From Streptomyces sp. WZ-12 (GTDB lineage Bacteria; Actinomycetota; Actinomycetes; Streptomycetales; Streptomycetaceae), in the NCBI RefSeq assembly GCF_028898845.1, contig NZ_CP118574.1, positions 4,871,001 through 4,935,000 of the forward strand: 64,000 nt of DNA, read 5' to 3'. This document shows positions 28,793-37,600 of the stretch, piece by piece. Each line of letters begins with the position of its first letter. Position 1 is the stretch's first letter. The notes beneath the pieces are model-generated. The model searched no databases. It worked only from the letters and a program-made list of their open reading frames with translations, and was not told where the DNA came from. Position numbers and translations under genes: made by a program.

Positions 28793-29863
28793 ATGTCCGC
28801 TGAATCAACCGGTGCCAGCTACGCGAGCGCGGGCGTCGACATCGAGGCCGGCGACCGTGCCGTGGACCTCATGAAGAAGTGGGTCGCCAAGGCCACCCGC
28901 CCCGAGGTCGTCGGCGGGCTGGGCGGTTTCGCCGGCCTCTTCGACGCCTCCGCGCTCAAGCGCTACGAGCGTCCGCTGCTGGCCTCGGCCACCGACGGCG
29001 TCGGCACCAAGGTCGACGTCGCCCGCAAGATGGGCGTCTACGACACCATCGGCCACGACCTGGTCGCCATGGTCGTCGACGACCTGGTCGTGTGCGGCGC
29101 CGAGCCGCTGTTCATGACGGACTACATCTGCGTCGGCAAGGTCCACCCGGAGCGGGTCGCCGCGATCGTCAAGGGCATCGCCGAGGGCTGCGTGCTGGCC
29201 GGCTGCGCGCTGGTGGGCGGCGAGACCGCCGAACACCCGGGCCTGCTGGGCGCGGACGAGTTCGACGTCGCCGGCGCCGGCACGGGCGTGGTCGAGGCCG
29301 ACCGGGTCCTGGGCGCCGATCGCATCCGCAAGGGCGACGTGGTGATCTCCATGGCCTCCTCCGGACTTCACTCGAACGGGTACTCCCTGGTCCGCCACGT
29401 CCTCTTCGACCGCGCCGGCCTGTCCCTGGACCAGGAGGTCCCGGAGCTCGGCCGCACCCTCGGCGAGGAGCTGCTGGAGCCCACCAAGATCTACTCGCTG
29501 GACTGCCTGGCCCTGACCCGCACCACCGAGGTGCACGCCTTCTCGCACATCACCGGCGGCGGCCTCGCCAACAACCTGGCCCGGGTGATCCCGGACGGCC
29601 TGCACGCCACGGTGGACCGTGCCACCTGGGCGCCGGGCGCGGTCTTCGACCTCGTCGGCACCGCCGGCTCGGTCGAGCGCCTGGAGCTGGAGAAGACCCT
29701 GAACATGGGCGTCGGCATGATCGCCGTGGTCCCCCAGGAGTCCGCGGACGTCGCCCTGACGACCCTCGCCGACCGCGGCGTGGACGCCTGGGTCAGCGGC
29801 GAGATCGTCGAGCGCGGCGCTCACGCAGAGGCTGTGACCCTCACCGGTGACTACGCGAGCTGA
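28793..29863 (+). CDS. purM: phosphoribosylformylglycinamidine cyclo-ligase (AIR synthetase)
   Basis: Closes the imidazole ring: FGAM plus ATP to AIR. 356 aa, standard length. YASAGVDIEAGDRAVDLMKKW is the family N-terminus. Further landmarks: ASATDGVGTKVDVARKM, GHDLVAMVVDDLVVCGAEPLF, ALVGGETAEHPGLL, ISMASSGLHSNGYSLVR and HITGGGLANNLAR. Second gene of purFM. A hairpin 10 bp after the stop separates it from the convergent DUF3073 gene. Confidence 0.97.
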   Translation: MSAESTGASYASAGVDIEAGDRAVDLMKKWVAKATRPEVVGGLGGFAGLFDASALKRYERPLLASATDGVGTKVDVARKMGVYDTIGHDLVAMVVDDLVVCGAEPLFMTDYICVGKVHPERVAAIVKGIAEGCVLAGCALVGGETAEHPGLLGADEFDVAGAGTGVVEADRVLGADRIRKGDVVISMASSGLHSNGYSLVRHVLFDRAGLSLDQEVPELGRTLGEELLEPTKIYSLDCLALTRTTEVHAFSHITGGGLANNLARVIPDGLHATVDRATWAPGAVFDLVGTAGSVERLELEKTLNMGVGMIAVVPQESADVALTTLADRGVDAWVSGEIVERGAHAEAVTLTGDYAS

Positions 29864-29874
29864 CACCGAAGGCA

Positions 29875-29903
29875 CGCGGGACCGCCGGTCCGGTGGTCCC
29901 GCG
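29875..29903. terminator. terminator after purM
   Basis: Stem CGCGGGACC / GGTCCCGCG with an 11-nt GC-rich loop. Confidence 0.65.
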
Positions 29904-30025
29904 CGCAGCACAGAACCCGGCCTGGGGGATTCCCCGGACCGGGTCCGTGATGGTGTTATGAGTCCCGTGAGCGCACGACGCGTGAAGGCGCCTGGGCGCT
30001 GCTGGACCGGCGGTCAGCAGCGCGA

Positions 30026-30274
30026 TCAGGCGCGACGACGCTGGTTCGAGGAGTGGCCCTCTTCTTCGTCGTCCTCGGTGTTGTACCGTTCTGCGTACCG
30101 CGCGTACGGGTCGTCGTCCTCGTCCTCGTCCTCGAACGGCTCTCGGTTCGGAGGCTGCTGGTCCGACTGCGATGCAAGCTCGTCGGCCAGTCGTGAGAGA
30201 TCCGTCCCACCGCTGCTGTACTTCAGCTGGCGGGCGACCTTTGTCTGCTTGGCCTTGGCCCGGCCGCGCCCCAT
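30026..30274 (-). CDS. DUF3073 family protein
   Basis: An 82-aa highly charged protein. The basic N-terminus GRGRAKAKQTKVARQLKYSSGGTDLSRL is the family signature. An acidic stretch (EPFEDEDEDDDPYARY) and a basic C-terminus follow. Predicted largely disordered. Conserved next to purM in actinobacteria; function unknown, possibly nucleic-acid associated. ATG 30274 is the only start consistent with the family N-terminus. Confidence 0.88.
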   Translation of the reverse strand: MGRGRAKAKQTKVARQLKYSSGGTDLSRLADELASQSDQQPPNREPFEDEDEDDDPYARYAERYNTEDDEEEGHSSNQRRRA

Positions 30275-30584
30275 GGGTCGACCCCCTCAGTGACGGGGCT
30301 CATTGGCCCCAGAGTCTTGACACGCGTTCATGATTCAGAGCGGGCTCTCGACAGAGAGACCGGCCTGTAGGGCTTTAACGGTACCTGCTTCCGCGGCCAT
30401 ACGGTACGTCGCCCGCATCACCCACCGCTCGGTACGACCGGCACGGCGCCCCGTCCACGCTGGTCAACTGCGATTTTAACCTGTCCTGTACGGCGACCCG
30501 CCGACGGGTGGTGAGAGATGTCTCCCCCAGCCCCCGCGACGGGCCGCACAAGGGTGTGTTTCTGGCCACTTGGGCCGCGTCGGA
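30275..30584. other. gap between vdh and the DUF3073 gene
   Basis: No gene seen. The minus strand contains an AT-rich GTTAAAAT at about 30475, a plausible -10 for a DUF3073 transcript, and otherwise nothing recognised. Confidence 0.4.
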
Positions 30585-31751
30585 TCAGGCGCGACGCCCC
30601 TCCGCCATCCGCGCCTCGGCGATCCGGTCGGCCGCCGCGGCCGGCGGGATACCGTCCGCCTTCGCACGAGCGAATATCGACAGCGTGGTGTCGAAGATCT
30701 TCGCGGCCTTCGCCCTGCACCGGTCGAAGTCGAAGCCGTGGAGCTCGTCGGCGACCTGGATGACCCCGCCGGCGTTCACGACGTAGTCGGGGGCGTAGAG
30801 GATGCCGCGGTCCGAGAGGTCCTTCTCCACGCCGGGGTGCGCGAGTTGGTTGTTGGCGGCGCCGCAGACCACCTTCGCGGTGAGCACGGGCACCGTCTCG
30901 TCGCTGAGCGCACCGCCGAGCGCGCAGGGGGCGTAGAGGTCGAGGCCCTCGGTGCGGATCAGCGCGGCGGTGTCGGCGACGGCGGTCACCCGGGGGTGGC
31001 GGTCGAGGATCCGGTCCACCGCCCCGGCGCGGACGTCGGTGACCACGACCTCGGCGCCGTCCTTGAGCAGATGCTCGACGAGGTGGTGTCCCACCTTGCC
31101 GACGCCGGCGATGCCGACCTTCCGGTCGCGCAGCGTGGGGTCGCCCCACAGGTGCTGCGCCGAGGCCCGCATGCCCTGGAAGACGCCGTAGGCGGTCAGC
31201 ACCGAGGAGTCGCCGGCGCCGCCGTTCTCCGGCGAGCGGCCGGTGGTCCACTCGTTGGTCCGGGCGACCACGTCCATGTCGGCGACGTAGGTGCCGACGT
31301 CGCAGGCGGTCACGTAGCGGCCCCCGAGGGACGCCACGAACCGGCCGTAGGCGAGCAGCAGTTCGTCGGTCTTGACCAGTTCGGGGTCGCCGATGATCAC
31401 GGCCTTGCCGCCGCCGTGGTCGAGCCCGGCCAGGGCGTTCTTGTACGACATGCCGCGCGAGAGGTTCAGCGCGTCCAGCAGGGCCTCCTCTTCGGAGGCG
31501 TAGGCGTGGAAACGGGTGCCGCCGAGGGCGGGGCCCAGCGCGGTGTTGTGGACGGCGATCACGGCCTTCAGGCCGCTGGCGCGGTCCTGGCAGAGGACGA
31601 CTTGCTCGTGGCCGCCCTGCTCCGTGCGGAACAGGGTCTGCAACGCGCCACCGGGGGCGGCGGGGGGAGGCGTCCCCGGCTCGAACGGGGCGGAGAACTC
31701 GGGGGAGGCGGCAGGACGTACGTCGGTCACTGTGGTGACTCCCATAGTCAC
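30585..31751 (-). CDS. vdh: valine (branched-chain amino acid) dehydrogenase
   Basis: NAD-dependent oxidative deamination of valine, leucine and isoleucine to 2-oxo acids, which feed branched fatty acids and polyketide precursors. About 388 aa. Substrate domain has [33 protein letters not shown] and the catalytic-lysine segment [19 protein letters not shown]. The Rossmann domain carries [13 protein letters not shown]. Late signature is [11 protein letters not shown] then [12 protein letters not shown]. Start is ambiguous: GTG 31751 lies 8 nt after AGGAGGGC, ATG 31745 is 14 nt after it. The N-terminus has about 35 extra Pro-rich residues. Divergent from a conserved hypothetical gene. Confidence 0.93.
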   Translation of the reverse strand: MTMGVTTVTDVRPAASPEFSAPFEPGTPPPAAPGGALQTLFRTEQGGHEQVVLCQDRASGLKAVIAVHNTALGPALGGTRFHAYASEEEALLDALNLSRGMSYKNALAGLDHGGGKAVIIGDPELVKTDELLLAYGRFVASLGGRYVTACDVGTYVADMDVVARTNEWTTGRSPENGGAGDSSVLTAYGVFQGMRASAQHLWGDPTLRDRKVGIAGVGKVGHHLVEHLLKDGAEVVVTDVRAGAVDRILDRHPRVTAVADTAALIRTEGLDLYAPCALGGALSDETVPVLTAKVVCGAANNQLAHPGVEKDLSDRGILYAPDYVVNAGGVIQVADELHGFDFDRCRAKAAKIFDTTLSIFARAKADGIPPAAAADRIAEARMAEGRRA

Positions 31752-31936
31752 GAAGGACGCCCTCCTGTGGGTGGGGAGGGCCGGTTGGGATGAGCGTAAG
31801 ACCTGGAGGGCGGGTTGATCGGCCAGGTACGGAGGATCACCCTCTCCCGGGGGACGAGCGTGGGACGATCTGCCGTATCCGGACCGGGCGGAGGCAGGCA
31901 ACTCCGGCCGGTGGGCTTTCCTTTGGAGGAGCGGGC

Positions 31937-32773
31937 GTGGCCGTGGCGTCGTCGGTGCGGGTCCCGTATGTGGCGTATCTACGGGTCTACGAACCGCTGG
32001 CAGCGTTTCCCGAGCCGGAGCGCTCCTACTGGGCGCGCTACGCCAAGCGCGACGCCACCCCCACCGCCCTGGACGAGCAGCGCCGGGCGCTGGCCGATCT
32101 GTTGCCGACCCCGCCGGTGCCGGTCCCGGTGCACGAGAGCGGGGACGCGTTCGTCGCCGTCGTGGACGACGTCACCTGCGTCTGCCCCTGGCGGACCCGG
32201 CTGCGCGGCTGGCAGGCGCTGGCCTCCCTGGAGGAGCTGCTGCCGGCGTCCGTACTGGATGCCGCGCTGCCCCCGGTGGTGCGCCGGCAGGCGACCACCG
32301 ACTACGAGCGGTGGCGCGAGCGCAATCCGGACGCCCGGCCCTGGATCCGGGCGTCCACCTGGCACATCCCGGTGCGCTGGTTCGTCCTCTTCGACGACGA
32401 CGAGCGGGAGTACGCGAAGGGTGAGCCGGTCCCTGCGCTGCGTTACCGGACGCCGATGGTGCAGGCGCGCCGACGGGTCGCGCGCGGACTGCGTACGCTT
32501 CGGGATGCCCTGGAAGAGGGACCGTTGATCGACGGCCTGGTAGATGTGGGGCGCTGGCTTGAGGAGTTCCACCCGCGCTCGCTCGTGGAGCTGGACTACG
32601 GAGGGCTGGTGCACGCGGTGCCCGAGGGGCAGCTCGCCGAGGACCGTTCCGCCGCGGAGGTGGCGGAGGGGCTGGCGGCGCTGCGCGAGGGGGACGGCGA
32701 GCGGGCCGGCGCCGCGTACGAGAAGCTCTCGCAGCGGTGGCGCGCGGTGCGCGAACGTCAGTTCTCCAGCTGA
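31937..32773 (+). CDS. conserved hypothetical protein between vdh and bldC
   Basis: A 278-aa soluble protein that I recall as conserved between vdh and bldC in streptomycetes. No catalytic motif recognised. Visible blocks: [77 protein letters not shown], and [32 protein letters not shown]. Rich in Trp/Arg and acidic residues, cytoplasmic. Start GTG 31937 follows TTTGGAGGAG exactly; the longer frame upstream is not supported. Transcribed towards bldC but ended by a hairpin. Confidence 0.8.
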   Translation: MAVASSVRVPYVAYLRVYEPLAAFPEPERSYWARYAKRDATPTALDEQRRALADLLPTPPVPVPVHESGDAFVAVVDDVTCVCPWRTRLRGWQALASLEELLPASVLDAALPPVVRRQATTDYERWRERNPDARPWIRASTWHIPVRWFVLFDDDEREYAKGEPVPALRYRTPMVQARRRVARGLRTLRDALEEGPLIDGLVDVGRWLEEFHPRSLVELDYGGLVHAVPEGQLAEDRSAAEVAEGLAALREGDGERAGAAYEKLSQRWRAVRERQFSS

Positions 32774-32928
32774 ACGCCGGTGGGTCGGCGCCCAGTTGCC
32801 GGGTGCGGCGCCGCAACTGACGGGACGTACGGGACGTAGGTCCTGATCCGGGCTATTGCCCCAAGCGTGACCTAAAGCACTGACTTCGGGTCTTGCTCCC
32901 AAGGCGCACCCTCGTGTCAAAATAGGAC

Positions 32929-32951
32929 AAGGAGCCTGACTTGGGCTCCTT
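32929..32951 (+). terminator. terminator upstream of bldC
   Basis: Stem AAGGAGCC / GGCTCCTT with loop TGACTTG. Confidence 0.6.
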
Positions 32952-33019
32952 CCGTCCAACTAAGGGCGGATAGATCGGTATTGCGCTCCTTGAGGGGTCT
33001 CATGGCGGCTGGTCATGTT

Positions 33020-33034
33020 GTGACTGATCGTCAC
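33020..33034. promoter_or_regulatory. candidate BldD operator upstream of bldC
   Basis: GTGAC-TGATC-GTCAC. The half-sites TGAC and GTCA have the spacing of the BldD consensus (TNAC-N5-GTNA), while the centre differs. bldC is a known BldD target in other streptomycetes. Confidence 0.45.
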
Positions 33035-33275
33035 GGGGGTGTGACTGTCCGCTATGGCACGGTCCATCGGCATCCGCCAAGGTTGAACACCTGAGAGGGC
33101 AATTCCATCGGTTTGGCCGACGTGGCTGGACAGATGGTGTAGTTGTAGTGCCGAGGACAAGCCGTTCGTCCTATAACCGACTCGGCCCGCGTCCGCCATT
33201 TCGGGCAACGTGGGTCAAGGTGCAGAATTTAGAGGAAAGAACCGTGATGGTTCGGTTCTCCCGAGGAGGCCGCTC

Positions 33276-33482
33276 ATGACCGCTCGCACCCCTGACGCCG
33301 AGCCGCTGCTTACCCCCGCTGAGGTCGCCACGATGTTCCGCGTGGACCCGAAGACGGTGACCCGCTGGGCCAAGGCAGGCAAGCTCACGTCCATCCGCAC
33401 GCTCGGAGGGCACCGGCGTTACCGCGAGGCTGAGGTCCGCGCACTGCTCGCGGGTATCCCGCAGCAGCGCAGCGAGTCCTGA
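33276..33482 (+). CDS. bldC: developmental regulator BldC
   Basis: A 68-aa MerR-like DNA-binding protein that holds vegetative growth against early sporulation. It consists of a winged helix only, without effector domain: LLTPAEVATMFRVDPKTVTRWAKAG, then the wing KLTSIRTLGGHRRYREAEVRALL. The sequence matches BldC as I remember it essentially residue for residue. Start ATG 33276 lies 6 nt after GAGGAGG. BldC binds cooperatively to direct repeats. It has a roughly 90-nt leader, a BldD-like box about 250 bp upstream, and a terminator with a T-run about 135 bp downstream. Confidence 0.98.
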   Translation: MTARTPDAEPLLTPAEVATMFRVDPKTVTRWAKAGKLTSIRTLGGHRRYREAEVRALLAGIPQQRSES

Positions 33483-33617
33483 ATAACCGCATAACCAGGC
33501 TGTTTTCGGGCCCCCCAACCCGGAAGCGCCCTTTCGTACCACCTGCTCCACCACAGCTCCATACGACGCGGCGCCTGCCCCAACAGGCCCACACCCACTT
33601 CACTCGGGTACGTCATC

Positions 33618-33657
33618 GATCGCGCTGGACTCCGCCGGGTCCGGCGCGATCTCTTTT
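33618..33657 (+). terminator. rho-independent terminator after bldC
   Basis: Stem GATCGCGC / GCGCGATC with an inner GGAC/GTCC stem, followed by TCTTTTT. A T-run of this kind is uncommon in this genome. Confidence 0.8.
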
Positions 33658-33805
33658 TGTGTGCGGCCGTTCGCCGGCCGCTCGCGGCGCTTGGGTCGCC
33701 CCGGCGTCGACCGGCGCCCAAAGGCGCGTGACACCCCCTTCAAGGGCCCTGATGGGTGCCATCAGAGCAGACCTGGCGGTCTTGTTTCGGGGTGCTTAAG
33801 GGGTA

Positions 33806-33947
33806 GTGCAATTGCACATATTAAATTGACCCGTTGTAGACGGGTAGTAAGTTCCCCATCCCGCGAAACCTGTTCGGTGACTCCCGTCACATCCCGGAGT
33901 TCTTGAAGGGTGAACGGCGCTGAGGTATAGCGCCTTTCCGCCGTTCC
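33806..33947 (+). ncRNA. candidate small RNA with own promoter and operator
   Basis: A perfect palindrome GTGCAATTGCAC (33806-33817) precedes TTGACC (33826-33831), a 16-bp spacer and TAAGTT. About 60 nt further a hairpin GAACGGC...GCCGTTC (33913-33919 / 33941-33947) encloses a GGCGCT/AGCGCC stem. No ORF fits. A transcript of roughly 95 nt is inferred; the hairpin may instead terminate the minus-strand gene at 33996. Confidence 0.3.
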
Positions 33948-33995
33948 CTTCTCAACAGCCTTCCACCGCACGACCGGTGGCGCAGCCGTCCTTGG

Positions 33996-34232
33996 TCACC
34001 GGGCGGCGGGACTTTCGTCCTCCGTCGGCGGCTCGCAGGCGGCCGGGGAGGGATCTGGGGCGGTCGAGGGCGCCGGGCGCTCGGAACGGGCGCCGTGCGG
34101 CTCCATGGCGAGCCGCAGCAGTTGATGGCACACCGGGCACTGCCGGGTCCGGTGGCGGTAGCCGTAGCGCAGTGCCGCCGACAGATGGGCGCGCAACAGC
34201 GCCCTGGTCTCGTGCCGTACCGCGGTCGTCAT
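33996..34232 (-). CDS. small CxxC protein (DUF6274-like)
   Basis: A 78-aa protein. N-terminal helix RHETRALLRAHLSAALRYGYRH leads to a single CPVCHQLLRLAME motif, a possible half zinc knuckle or dimeric metal site, then a disordered Pro/Ser/Glu tail. It resembles the streptomycete DUF6274 family as I remember it. ATG 34232 lies 9 nt after GGGAGGTG; the preceding GTG is an alternative. It ends in the hairpin region downstream of bldC. Function unknown. Confidence 0.65.
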   Translation of the reverse strand: MTTAVRHETRALLRAHLSAALRYGYRHRTRQCPVCHQLLRLAMEPHGARSERPAPSTAPDPSPAACEPPTEDESPAAR

Positions 34233-34374
34233 CACACGCCACCTCCCGGCCCCACGCCCTGCCTCAGTGAGTACCCGCGGCCGGTGCCGCCGTCAAGACG
34301 GCCGAAGGGTCCGGTCCGCGTCGACCGGGGTCTTCGAGGCGCCGCGCCCGCACCCCGTCCACCGAAAACGCGAC

Positions 34375-34444
34375 GGCCCGCACCGGGGAACACCCGGTGC
34401 GGGCCGAACACCACAACGGCCCGCACCGGTGAACGGTGCGGGCC
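34375..34444 (-). terminator. tandem terminator hairpins after tRNA-Asp copy 1
   Basis: Two near-identical hairpins: GGCCCGCACCG / CGGTGCGGGCC (34418-34444, 11 bp) next to the tRNA, and GGCCCGCACCGGG / CCCGGTGCGGGCC (34375-34405, 13 bp) behind it. Both have GGTGCGGG arms and 5-nt loops. Confidence 0.75.
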
Positions 34445-34452
34445 GTGACATG

Positions 34453-34527
34453 CGGTCCTGACGGGATTTGAACCCGCGGCCTCCACCTTGACAGGGTGGC
34501 GAGCACTCCAAACTGCTCCACAGGACC
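34453..34527 (-). tRNA. tRNA-Asp (GTC), copy 1
   Basis: 75 nt. Acceptor GGTCCTG/CAGGACC, anticodon stem CCACC/GGTGG around CTGTCAA (anticodon GTC), T-arm GGGTTCAAATCCC, discriminator G. No encoded CCA. Identical to the copy at 40248-40322. Confidence 0.97.
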
Positions 34528-34634
34528 TTGCTTTTCGCTTTCCGCTTGCGGCGGGCTGCGAAGCAAGACTGTACAGCAGGTCAGGGGGTGCGGTCGAACT
34601 CGGTCCCGGCCGTCGTCCCGCGGTGCGGTCCGGG

Positions 34635-37600
34635 CTACGGAACCGCGGCGTCCACCGCCTTCATGATCCGCTTGTCGGAGACCGGGTACGCGGTCCCCAG
34701 GGCGTGCGCGAAGTAGCTCACCCGGAGCTCCTCGATCATCCAGCGGATCTCCCGGGCCGCGGCCGGCACCGGGCGGCCCTGGGGGAACTGCTCCAGGAGC
34801 CAGGCGTATTCGTCCTGCATCTCCTTCACCTTCGCCATCCGGCTGCGGTCCCGTTCGGCGTTGGTGGGCAGTTGGGTCAGCCGGCGGTCGGCGGCGACCA
34901 GGTAACGCATCAGGTCCGGCAGCCGCTTGGCGCCGTGCGCGGTCACGAAGCCCGGCTTGATCAGCGCCGCCAACTGCTCCTTGACGTCGGTCAGCGACGG
35001 CAGCAGCGAGGGGAACGCGGTCGCCTTCAGCCGGCGCTCGCACGCCTGCCAGGCGGCCAGCACCTCCTGGGCCTGCTGGATGGTCTTCAGCGTCGCGTCG
35101 ACCAGGTCGGTCCGGACCGCGTCGAACAGCTTGCGGAACGCCTCCTCGTCCCAGGCCGGGCCGCCCCGGGCCGCGATCAGCCGGTCCGCGGCGGCGGTCA
35201 CACAGTCGTCGAAGAGCGCCGCGATGGAGCCGTGCGGATTGCGGGAGAGGGCCAGCTTCTGCTGGTTGCTCAGCTTGTCCTGGGCGAACTTGGCGGGGTT
35301 GGTGGGGATGTTGAGCAGGATGAGGCGGCGGGTGCCGGCCCACATGGCGGCCAGTTGCTCGGCCTCGGTGTCGAACAGCCGCACCGCGACGCTGCTGCCC
35401 TCGTCGACCAGCGCCGGGTACGCCTTCACCGGCTGGCCGGCGCGGCGGGTCTCGAAGGTGCGCGGGAGCGTGCCGATCGTCCAGGACGTCAGGCCGGTGC
35501 GCTGTTCCGGGCCGGCCGGCGCGGCCTCGTCCCCGCCGCCCCTGCGGTCCTTGCCGGGCCGCTTCTCGGCCTGCTCGAAGGCCCGGGAGATGGCGGCCCG
35601 GGTCTTGGGCTTCAACTGGAGCCGCAGCGCCTCCAGATCCTTGGCCTCGGCCAGCTTGCGGCGCCGCTCGTCGACCACCCGGAAGGTGATCTTCAGGTGG
35701 TCGGGGACCTTGCCGAGGTCGAAGTCGGCGGCGTCCACCGGGACCCCCACCATCCGCTGGAGACCGGCGGCCAGCGCCGACGGCAGGGCCCCCTGGAGCG
35801 GGACGGTGGAGTCCAGGAAACGGGCGGCGAAGTTCGGCGCCGGGACGTAGTTGCGGCGGATCGGCTTGGGCAGCGAACGGATCAGCTCGGTCACCAACTG
35901 CTCGCGCAGGCCCGGGATCTGCCAGTCGAAGCCCTCGGCGGAGACCTGGTTGAGCACCTGGAGCGGGATGTGGACGGTCACGCCGTCCGCGTCCGCGCCC
36001 GGCTCGAACTGGTAGGTGACCTTGAACTTCAGCTTCCCCTGCCGCCACGAGTCCGGGTAGTCGTCCTTGGTGACGGCCTCGGCGGACTCGTTGATGAGCA
36101 TCGAGTGCTCGAAGTTGAGCAGGTCCGGCTCGTCGTGGCGCTGCTTCTTCCACCAGGAGTCGAAGTGCGCCCCGGAAACCACGTCTGCCGGGATCCGCTG
36201 GTCGTAGAAGTCGAAGAGGGTCTCGTCGTCGACGAGGATGTCGCGGCGCCGGGCGCGGTGCTCCAACTCCTCGACCTCGCCGAGGAGTTTGCGGTTGTCA
36301 TGGAAGAACTGGTGGTGGGTGCGCCAGTCGCCCTCCACCAGGGCGTGCCGGATGAACAGCTCGCGCGAGACCTCGGCGTCGATCCGCCCGTAGTTGACCT
36401 TGCGTTGCGCGACGATCGGGACGCCGTAGAGGGTGACCCGCTCGTAGGCCATGACCGCGGCCATCTTCTGTTCCCAGTGCGGCTCGCTGTAGTTCCGCTT
36501 CACCAGGTGTCCGGCGAGCGGCTCGATCCACTCCGGCTCGATCCGGGCGTTCACCCGGGCCCACAGCCGGGAGGTCTCCACCAGCTCGGCGGACATCACC
36601 CAGCGCGGCGGCTTCTTGAAGAGCGCGGAGCCGGGGAAGACCGCGAACTTGGCGCTGCGGGCGCCCAGGTACTCGTTCTTGGCGTCCGCGTCCTTGAGTC
36701 CGATGTGCGAAAGCAAACCGGAGAGCAACGACGTGTGGATGTGCTCGGGCGCTGCGTCGGTGTCGTTCAGGTGGACGCCCATGCTCTTGGCGACCGTCCG
36801 CAACTGCGAGTAGATGTCCTGCCACTCGCGTATCCGCAGGTAGTTCAGGAACTCCCCGCGGCACATCCGGCGGAACGCGGACGAGGACAGCGCCTTCTGC
36901 TGCTCGCGCACGTAACTCCAGAGGTTGAGGAACGCCAGGAAGTCCGACGTCTCGTCCTTGAAGCGGGCGTGCTGCTGGTCGGCCTGCTGCTGCTTGTCCG
37001 ACGGGCGCTCGCGCGGGTCCTGGATGGACAGCGCGGCCGCGATCACCATGACCTCGCGGACGCAGCCGTTGCGGTCCGCCTCCAGTACCATCCGGGCCAG
37101 CCGCGGGTCCACCGGCAGTTGGGAGAGCTTGCGGCCGAGCGGGGTCAGCCGCTTGCGGGCGTCCTTCTGCGCGGTGTCCAGCGCGCCCAGCTCGCGCAGC
37201 AGGTCGACGCCGTCCTTGATGTTGCGGCGGTCCGGCGGGTCGATGAACGGGAACTTCTCGATGTCGCCGAGGCCGGCCGCGGTCATCTGGAGGATGACGG
37301 AGGCGAGGTTGGTCCGCAGGATCTCCGCGTCGGTGAACTCCGGCCGGGAGAGGAAGTCCTCCTCCGAGTACAGCCGGATGCAGATGCCGTCGCTGGTCCG
37401 GCCGCAGCGGCCCTTGCGCTGGTTGGCGCTGGCCTGCGAGACCGGCTCGATGGGCAGCCGCTGCACCTTCGTGCGGAAGCTGTAGCGGGAGATCCGCGCC
37501 ATGCCCGGGTCGATCACGTACTTGATGCCGGGGACGGTCAGCGAGGTCTCGGCCACGTTGGTGGCCAGTACGATCCGCCGGCCCGTATGGCGCTGGAAGA

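Larger units (their letters stand above)
32774..33275. other. bldC upstream region
   Basis: No protein gene. Contains a terminator for the upstream gene (32929-32951), a BldD-like inverted repeat (33020-33034), a second GTGACTG copy near 33041, and a TATAAC -10 box (33172-33177) that would give bldC a leader of about 90 nt. Confidence 0.55.
33483..33995. other. region downstream of bldC
   Basis: No protein gene. Holds the bldC terminator (33618-33657), then an AT-rich island with a palindrome, a good -35/-10 pair and a hairpin (33806-33947), described separately as a possible small RNA. Confidence 0.5.
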
